A DNA stretch of 39,509 nt from contig CAMWXG010000006.1 of the NCBI GenBank assembly GCA_947178155.1, positions 1 to 39,509 on the forward strand, read 5' to 3'. Under the pieces are notes generated by a model that saw only the letters and a program-made list of their open reading frames with translations, made no database searches and was not told the DNA's origin. This document shows, in pieces, positions 35,946 to 39,509 of the stretch. Every line of letters starts with the position of its first letter. Position 1 is the first letter of the stretch. The translations under genes and the position numbers were made by a program. The DNA is from an uncultured Lachnoclostridium sp. Its GTDB lineage: Bacteria > Bacillota > Clostridia > Lachnospirales > Lachnospiraceae.

Positions 35946-36398
35946 ATGATTGAGGCAATTAGTTGTGGCGGTGTGGTGATTTTCAGGGGAAAGATTTTAC
36001 TGCTGTATAAGAATTATAGAAACCGCTATGAAGGCTGGGTTTTACCTAAGGGGACGGTCGAGGAGGGTGAAGAGTATAATGAGACTGCACTTCGGGAAGT
36101 AAAGGAAGAAACCGGTGTATCGGCTAATATAATTAAGTATGTGGGTAAGAGCCAATATAGCTTTAGTACACCAAAAGACACAGTAATAAAAGATGTTCAC
36201 TGGTATCTTATGATGGCGGACAGTTATTATAGTAAACCACAGCGCGAGGAATTTTTTGAAGATTCAGGATATTACAAGTATCATGAAGCTTATCATTTAC
36301 TAAAATTTTCAAATGAAAAACAAATGCTTGAGAAAGCATATGGTGAATATATTGATTTAAAAAAAGGAAATTTATGGGGTAACCGTAAGTATTTTTAG
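35946..36398 (+). CDS. Nudix hydrolase
   Basis: The 150-residue protein is a Nudix pyrophosphohydrolase. The complete Nudix box is present: G36-x5-E42-x7-R50-E51-V52-x-E54-E55-x-G57-V58. Before it, GGVVIFRGKILLLYKN is the usual first strand pair, and WVLPKGTVE leads into the box. Nudix enzymes hydrolyse nucleoside-diphosphate-linked substrates such as oxidised dNTPs, ADP-ribose or diadenosine polyphosphates; the substrate cannot be decided here. AGGAGG 7 nt upstream selects ATG 35946. It appears monocistronic. Confidence 0.9.
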   Translation: MIEAISCGGVVIFRGKILLLYKNYRNRYEGWVLPKGTVEEGEEYNETALREVKEETGVSANIIKYVGKSQYSFSTPKDTVIKDVHWYLMMADSYYSKPQREEFFEDSGYYKYHEAYHLLKFSNEKQMLEKAYGEYIDLKKGNLWGNRKYF

Positions 36399-36487
36399 AA
36401 TAAATGTGTGGCGAAAGCGTTTTGTTACTGATAACAAAGTGAGCAATAACAATGAAACAAAAACATTTTGATAAGTTTTCAATTTAC

Positions 36488-36516
36488 TTGACACAAATGA
36501 TTAAAAGATATATAAT
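36488..36516 (+). promoter_or_regulatory. Consensus sigma-A promoter of cheY
   Basis: TTGACA (36488-36493) and TATAAT (36511-36516) are perfect consensus boxes at exact 17-nt spacing, the strongest promoter in the window. Upstream lies a TTTGTTA-CTGA-TAACAAA hairpin (36421-36438) that may end Nudix transcription or bind a regulator. Confidence 0.88.
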
Positions 36517-36532
36517 TATCTATAAGAGTTGT

Positions 36533-36596
36533 AGCCGTTACAGGCTGACCAAAGAAGAACCGTAGTTTTTCTGTAGGTTCAGATATATTGTGAACC
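36533..36596 (+). promoter_or_regulatory. Structured leader of cheY with mutually exclusive hairpins
   Basis: After the small hairpin AGCC-gttaca-GGCT (36533-36546), GAACC (36557-36561) can pair with GGTTC (36576-36580), and the same GGTTCA (36576-36581) can instead pair with TGAACC (36591-36596). The two pairings exclude each other, as in a riboswitch or attenuator. No T-run follows, so control would act on RNA stability or translation. The cheY ribosome site at 36613-36619 is outside both stems. No known riboswitch is recognised. Confidence 0.45.
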
Positions 36597-36626
36597 ATAT
36601 ACTAATTTATGCAAGGGAGAATGACC

Positions 36627-36989
36627 ATGGGAAATAATATTTTAATTGTAGATGATGCTGCGTTTATGAGAATGATGGTTAAGGACATTCTTACAAAAGG
36701 TGGTTATAACGTAGTAGGTGAAGCTGAAAATGGAGTGGTTGCAGTTCAGAAATATGGTGAATTAAAGCCTGATCTTGTTACACTCGATATTACTATGCCA
36801 GAGATGGATGGTATTCAAGCACTTAAGAAGATTAAGGAAGTCGATGCCGGAGCAAATGTTATCATGTGTTCTGCTATGGGACAGCAGGCTATGGTTATTG
36901 AAGCTATACAGAATGGGGCAAAGGACTTTATAGTAAAACCTTTCCAGGCTGACCGAGTATTGGAAGCTGTTAAGAAGGTTATAGGCTAA
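36627..36989 (+). CDS. cheY: CheY chemotaxis response regulator
   Basis: The 120-residue single receiver domain has D9 and D10, phosphoacceptor D54 in TLDITMPEMDG, S82 in CSAMGQ, and K104 in VKPF, all the residues of CheY. It has no DNA-binding domain and so acts by protein contact, normally on the flagellar motor switch. AAGGGAG is 7 nt before ATG 36627; the track's extra residues and ATG 36621 would sit on the ribosome site. It stands alone between its own promoter and a strong terminator, away from any cheA/cheB cluster in this window. Confidence 0.95.
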   Translation: MGNNILIVDDAAFMRMMVKDILTKGGYNVVGEAENGVVAVQKYGELKPDLVTLDITMPEMDGIQALKKIKEVDAGANVIMCSAMGQQAMVIEAIQNGAKDFIVKPFQADRVLEAVKKVIG

Positions 36990-37025
36990 CTTATTTATTA
37001 CATATTATAATAGGATAATTGTAGC

Positions 37026-37090
37026 AGCTATGACAAGAGGATATAGGACATATATATATGTCCTATATCCTCTTGTTGTAGCTTATTTTT
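37026..37090 (+). terminator. Very long terminator hairpin of cheY
   Basis: A perfect 42-bp palindrome (37034-37075, CAAGAGGATATAGGACATAT and its complement) is extended by AGCTA and TAGCT with two G-T pairs to a stem of about 29 bp. TATTTTT follows. This is unusually long for a terminator. Confidence 0.9.
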
Positions 37091-37096
37091 ACAAAT

Positions 37097-37136
37097 ATAA
37101 AAAAGCACAAAACCAAATGATATTTTGATTTTGCGC
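37097..37136 (-). terminator. Terminator of tRNA-Leu
   Basis: On the minus strand GCGCAAAATCAAA and TTTGGTTTTGTGC pair as a 13-bp stem with two G-T pairs, then TTTTTT. It lies just past the tRNA 3' end and back to back with the cheY terminator. Confidence 0.85.
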
Positions 37137-37142
37137 CTTAAA

Positions 37143-37225
37143 TGCAGGTGGCGGGACTTGAACCCGCACGCTGTCACCAGCAAAAGATTTTGAGTCTTCC
37201 TCGTCTGCCATTCCGACACACCTGC
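37143..37225 (-). tRNA. tRNA-Leu (anticodon CAA)
   Basis: The minus strand folds into a tRNA: acceptor GCAGGTG/CACCTGC with discriminator A, a D arm, an anticodon stem GAAGA/TCTTT with loop CTCAAAA (anticodon CAA, reads UUG), the long variable arm GCTG-GTGA-CAGC typical of leucine tRNA, and T arm GCGGG-TTCAAGT-CCCGC. The 3' CCA is not encoded. It has its own promoter and terminator. Confidence 0.95.
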
Positions 37226-37264
37226 GTCTACGTATATTGTACTGTAGCTATCACAACAATGACA

Positions 37265-37293
37265 ATCATATCATTTTTAAAGAGTGTTGTCAA
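37265..37293 (-). promoter_or_regulatory. Promoter of tRNA-Leu
   Basis: On the minus strand TTGACA (37288-37293) and TATGAT (37265-37270) are 17 nt apart, about 40 nt before the tRNA. This is a near-perfect promoter. Confidence 0.85.
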
Positions 37294-37311
37294 GAGTCGG
37301 AGAAGAATTTC

Positions 37312-37340
37312 TTGTAATAGTTTAGCAGGAGTGCTATAAT
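37312..37340 (+). promoter_or_regulatory. Promoter of the Rpn-like ORF operon
   Basis: TTGTAA (37312-37317) and TATAAT (37335-37340) are 17 nt apart, with TGC forming an extended -10 (TGCTATAAT). It is divergent from the tRNA promoter. Confidence 0.7.
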
Positions 37341-37397
37341 TAAAGGATAAAAGAAGGCATACGTATTAGTTTTATGAAGGAAAGGGGTGAAGAGTTA

Positions 37398-37604
37398 ATG
37401 AGTCTTATGTTAGAAGAATGGAATATTGAAGATGTTATAAAGTACAATAGGGAAGATGCAAGAGAAGAGGGTAGAAATGAAGGTATAAAAGATGGCATGG
37501 TTTATGCATATTATGAAATGAACATGCACACTAATGAGATTGCAAAAAAAGTACAACTGACAGAGGAAGAGGTGCTTGAAATCATTAGAAATAAAAATAA
37601 ATGA
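37398..37604 (+). CDS. Short ORF resembling the C-terminal tail of Rpn/PDDEXK transposase-family proteins
   Basis: The 68-residue product (from ATG 37398; the track uses 37374) reads MSLMLEEWNIEDVIKYNRED, then charged REEGRNEGIKDG repeats, then a helix EIAKKVQLTEEEVLEII. The EEGR-NEG-KDG stalk and following helix are typical of the C-terminus of recombination-promoting nuclease/transposase proteins (Rpn, PDDEXK_2), but the nuclease domain is missing. It may be a remnant or an independent small protein; alternatives are open. GGGG lies about 10 nt upstream of the chosen start. xpaC follows 26 nt later. Confidence 0.5.
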   Translation: MSLMLEEWNIEDVIKYNREDAREEGRNEGIKDGMVYAYYEMNMHTNEIAKKVQLTEEEVLEIIRNKNK

Positions 37605-37630
37605 ATTGATAGAAATAAGGATTAGGTAAA

Positions 37631-39007
37631 ATGAACGATAATCAGTCAAGAAATAATTTTGGGGAAGAAATCAGATATGCAGTTGAAGATGCGTTGAGAA
37701 CAGGGGATTTCAGCCATTTAAATGATGTGATATCTGGTACAGTATGGGGTACGTTAAATAATGTAAAAGAAAGAATTACGGATAAGGGCAGAGAATGGGA
37801 AAATACTGCTTATGATTGGCAGAAGAATGCAAGAAATAGGGAAAATGCCAATTATGACTGGGCAAACACATCAGGCAGGTCAAATACTAACTATGATTGG
37901 ACGAATACATCAGGACAGACAAATACTGCTTCTGATTGGACGAATATGTCAGGGGAGAATACAGACTCTGATTGGGTAAAGCCGAAATCGCATCAGCAAA
38001 AATCAGAAGTTATGAACGTAATTAAAGCACCATTTAAAAGGATTGGCAGGGTATCAGGCACATTATATCAGGTTTTTGGAGGAATAGGGACAGGTATTAT
38101 GGCAATCTTGTCGATTATTTTCATGGGACTTGCTATTGGGATTGGTGGAGGTTTTAGTGTAGCGTTTGGTATACTGTTTTTTTCATTGATAGTATTTATT
38201 GCTATGATTAATGTAGGATGCAGACAGAAAGGAAGGCTTAAAAGGGCAGAAAAATACAGGGAGCTTTCAGGGGACAAGCACTATATCAACTTGAAGGATT
38301 TGGCACTTCACACTAATAAGCCCATGAAATATATAGCTAAAGATGTTAAAAAAATGCTGGAGCGCGGATTTTTTCCGGAGGGACATCTGGATATACAAGA
38401 AAGCTGTCTGATGTTGGATGATAAGGTTTACAGAGAATATCTTACTGTTGAAAAGCAGCGTCAGATTAAACTTAAGGAACAGCAGGCAGAGCAGGATAGC
38501 GATACATGGAAAAAAGAGCAGGAGGAAAAAGAAGGGCAGGAAACAGATTCCGGCAGTTCAGAGCTTGACACCATGATTGCCGAAGGGCAGGAATACATTC
38601 GCAGGCTTAAGGAAATGAATAACAATATTCCGGGAGAAGTAATTTCAAGAAAGTTATTTAGACTGCAGCATTTGCTTAAAGAAATATTTGATAGTTTGAA
38701 AGAGCATCCGGAGCAGGTACCACAGATGAAGAAGTTTATGAATTATTATCTTCCAACTACCATAAAATTGGTGGATGCTTATGAGGAATTTGATTCTTTA
38801 AGTGTGCAGGGAGAGGACATAAAGGAAGCTAAAACAGAGATAGAGAAAACTTTAGATACAATAAACGATGCTTTTGGAGAATTACTGAACAAAATTTTTC
38901 GTGAAGCAGCTTATGATGTGACTGCAGATGCGCAGGTACTTCAGGCAATGCTGGCGAAAGAGGGACTTTCAGGAGAAATAGAGAAGAATAGGAGGAAATA
39001 TGAGTGA
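37631..39007 (+). CDS. XpaC-like membrane protein with tandem Trp repeats
   Basis: The 458-residue protein has an N-terminal hydrophilic region with tandem DW-containing repeats (about 58-115), two membrane segments (about 155-195, GIGTGIMAILSIIFMGLAIGIGGG then FGILFFSLIVFIAMI), and a long helical C-terminal region that resembles the XpaC family (5-bromo-4-chloroindolyl phosphate hydrolysis). The name is historical and no enzyme activity is implied. The downstream gene is TelA, the usual neighbour of XpaC in Firmicutes. The genes overlap: TelA's ATG (39000) precedes the xpaC stop. AAGG precedes the start. Confidence 0.83.
   Translation: MNDNQSRNNFGEEIRYAVEDALRTGDFSHLNDVISGTVWGTLNNVKERITDKGREWENTAYDWQKNARNRENANYDWANTSGRSNTNYDWTNTSGQTNTASDWTNMSGENTDSDWVKPKSHQQKSEVMNVIKAPFKRIGRVSGTLYQVFGGIGTGIMAILSIIFMGLAIGIGGGFSVAFGILFFSLIVFIAMINVGCRQKGRLKRAEKYRELSGDKHYINLKDLALHTNKPMKYIAKDVKKMLERGFFPEGHLDIQESCLMLDDKVYREYLTVEKQRQIKLKEQQAEQDSDTWKKEQEEKEGQETDSGSSELDTMIAEGQEYIRRLKEMNNNIPGEVISRKLFRLQHLLKEIFDSLKEHPEQVPQMKKFMNYYLPTTIKLVDAYEEFDSLSVQGEDIKEAKTEIEKTLDTINDAFGELLNKIFREAAYDVTADAQVLQAMLAKEGLSGEIEKNRRKYE
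37809..37977 (+). repeat. Degenerate tandem repeats with DW motif in xpaC
   Basis: Five imperfect units of about 12-14 residues, AYDWQKNARNREN, NYDWANTSGRSNT, NYDWTNTSGQTNT, ASDWTNMSGENT and DSDW, follow one another. At DNA level the stretch AATACTGCTT-TGATTGG recurs. The Trp position is strictly kept. Confidence 0.7.
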
Positions 39008-39509
39008 TTTAGATGAAATGTTGAAAGAGGCACCAGTCCTTACTTTTGACGCTTTTCCGGAAGAAAAGCAGATGCCGGAGGAAATACCATCAGAAGAAAT
39101 AGAACAAAAGAGTTTTGGAGAGGATATGCAGGTAGAACTTTCTCCAGAAGAGCAGAAGATGGTAGATGATTTTGCTGCAAGCATTGATTTGTCAAACACT
39201 CAGCAGGTTATGCAGTATGGTGCAGGCTGCCAGAAGAAGATTGCAGATTTTTCGGATATGGCTCTTGGTAATGTACGTACTAAAGACATGGGTGAGGTAG
39301 GTGAAATGCTTACTCAGGTAGTTGCAGAGCTTAGGGAGTTTGATGAGGAAGAGGAGACAAAGGGCTTTTTAGGATTTTTTAAGAAAAATGCAAATAAACT
39401 TTCCAATTTAAAAGTAAAATATGATAAAGCAGAGGTTAATATAAACCGAATCAGTGAGGCTTTAGAGCAGCATCAGATTGTACTTTTAAAAGATGTTGCC
39501 ATGCTGGAT
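39000..39509 (+). CDS. TelA-family toxic anion resistance protein (5' part)
   Basis: This is the first 170 residues of an ORF cut by the window end. The sequence MSDLDEMLKEAPVLTFDAFP, then IDLSNTQQVMQYGAGCQKKIADFSDMAL, matches the TelA/KlaA family, which is also found in tellurite and other stress clusters. It overlaps the xpaC stop by 8 nt, so translation is probably coupled, and AGGAGG lies about 5 nt before ATG 39000. It is missing from the ORF track because it runs off the window end. Its role in this organism is not established. Confidence 0.85.
   Translation, partial: MSDLDEMLKEAPVLTFDAFPEEKQMPEEIPSEEIEQKSFGEDMQVELSPEEQKMVDDFAASIDLSNTQQVMQYGAGCQKKIADFSDMALGNVRTKDMGEVGEMLTQVVAELREFDEEEETKGFLGFFKKNANKLSNLKVKYDKAEVNINRISEALEQHQIVLLKDVAMLD

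Noticed and set aside
36523-36626. c-di-GMP riboswitch before cheY
   Set aside because: The conserved GEMM sequence elements are absent; only generic alternative stems are present.

Overview
The window looks like chromosomal DNA from a low-GC, motile member of the Clostridia, most likely Lachnospiraceae. The evidence is AT-rich DNA, strong AGGAGG-type ribosome sites, an rpmB / Asp23 (yloU) / fakA (yloV) / recG block and an rsmD-coaD pair as in other Firmicutes, a UPF0237-UPF0210 pair, a membrane-anchored trigger-factor-like foldase, and chemotaxis genes (MCP, CheV, CheY). No phage, CRISPR array, antibiotic-resistance cassette or intact insertion sequence is visible. The species cannot be fixed from the sequence alone.

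Layout. (1) 1-12.1 kb is a signalling and envelope region: a membrane EAL protein with a degenerate GGDEF domain; an operon of a membrane-anchored trigger-factor-like foldase, a small membrane protein and an OmpR-type response regulator; a methyl-accepting chemotaxis protein; a histidine kinase; a lipoprotein; CheV; and a very acidic single-pass membrane protein. The chemoreceptor lies between the response regulator and its probable kinase. A 165-bp palindromic element sits between chemoreceptor and kinase. (2) 12.1-20.7 kb is mostly housekeeping: hisH-hisF, ung, a long FtsA-like actin-fold protein, a WalJ-like metallo-hydrolase, an ACT protein with its UPF0210 partner, and a CPBP protease with an Asn-rich repeat tail. 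(3) 20.7-21.8 kb is a regulatory stretch: a possible short terminated RNA, rpmB with its own promoter and terminator, a second palindromic element in the opposite orientation, and an unlisted 45-codon membrane-protein gene on the minus strand. (4) 21.8-30.3 kb holds asp23-fakA-recG, a CbxX-type AAA+ ATPase, rsmD, coaD, a coiled-coil protein and zapA. (5) 30.3-36.4 kb holds a U32 peptidase-family protein, an FtsW/RodA-PBP pair and a Nudix hydrolase. (6) 36.4-39.5 kb holds a monocistronic cheY with a consensus promoter and a structured leader, back-to-back terminators, tRNA-Leu(CAA) on the minus strand, a short Rpn-like tail ORF, and an XpaC-TelA pair cut by the window end.

How they work together. 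The first region is a sensing module: c-di-GMP turnover, a two-component system and chemotaxis adaptors. The middle is a run of cell-division, envelope and DNA-repair genes (FtsA-like, ZapA, FtsW/RodA plus PBP, RecG, Ung).

The most unusual signal is the pair of roughly 160-bp palindromic elements (6652-6816 and 21473-21628). They share a core sequence, but their stem arms differ in sequence while staying self-complementary. Each begins within about 6 nt of the stop codon of the gene on its own strand. That looks more like a conserved folded element than a simple transposon remnant. Other points worth a look are the 45-aa minus-strand ORF, the cheY leader with mutually exclusive hairpins, and the recurring TGCTATAAT promoter core.
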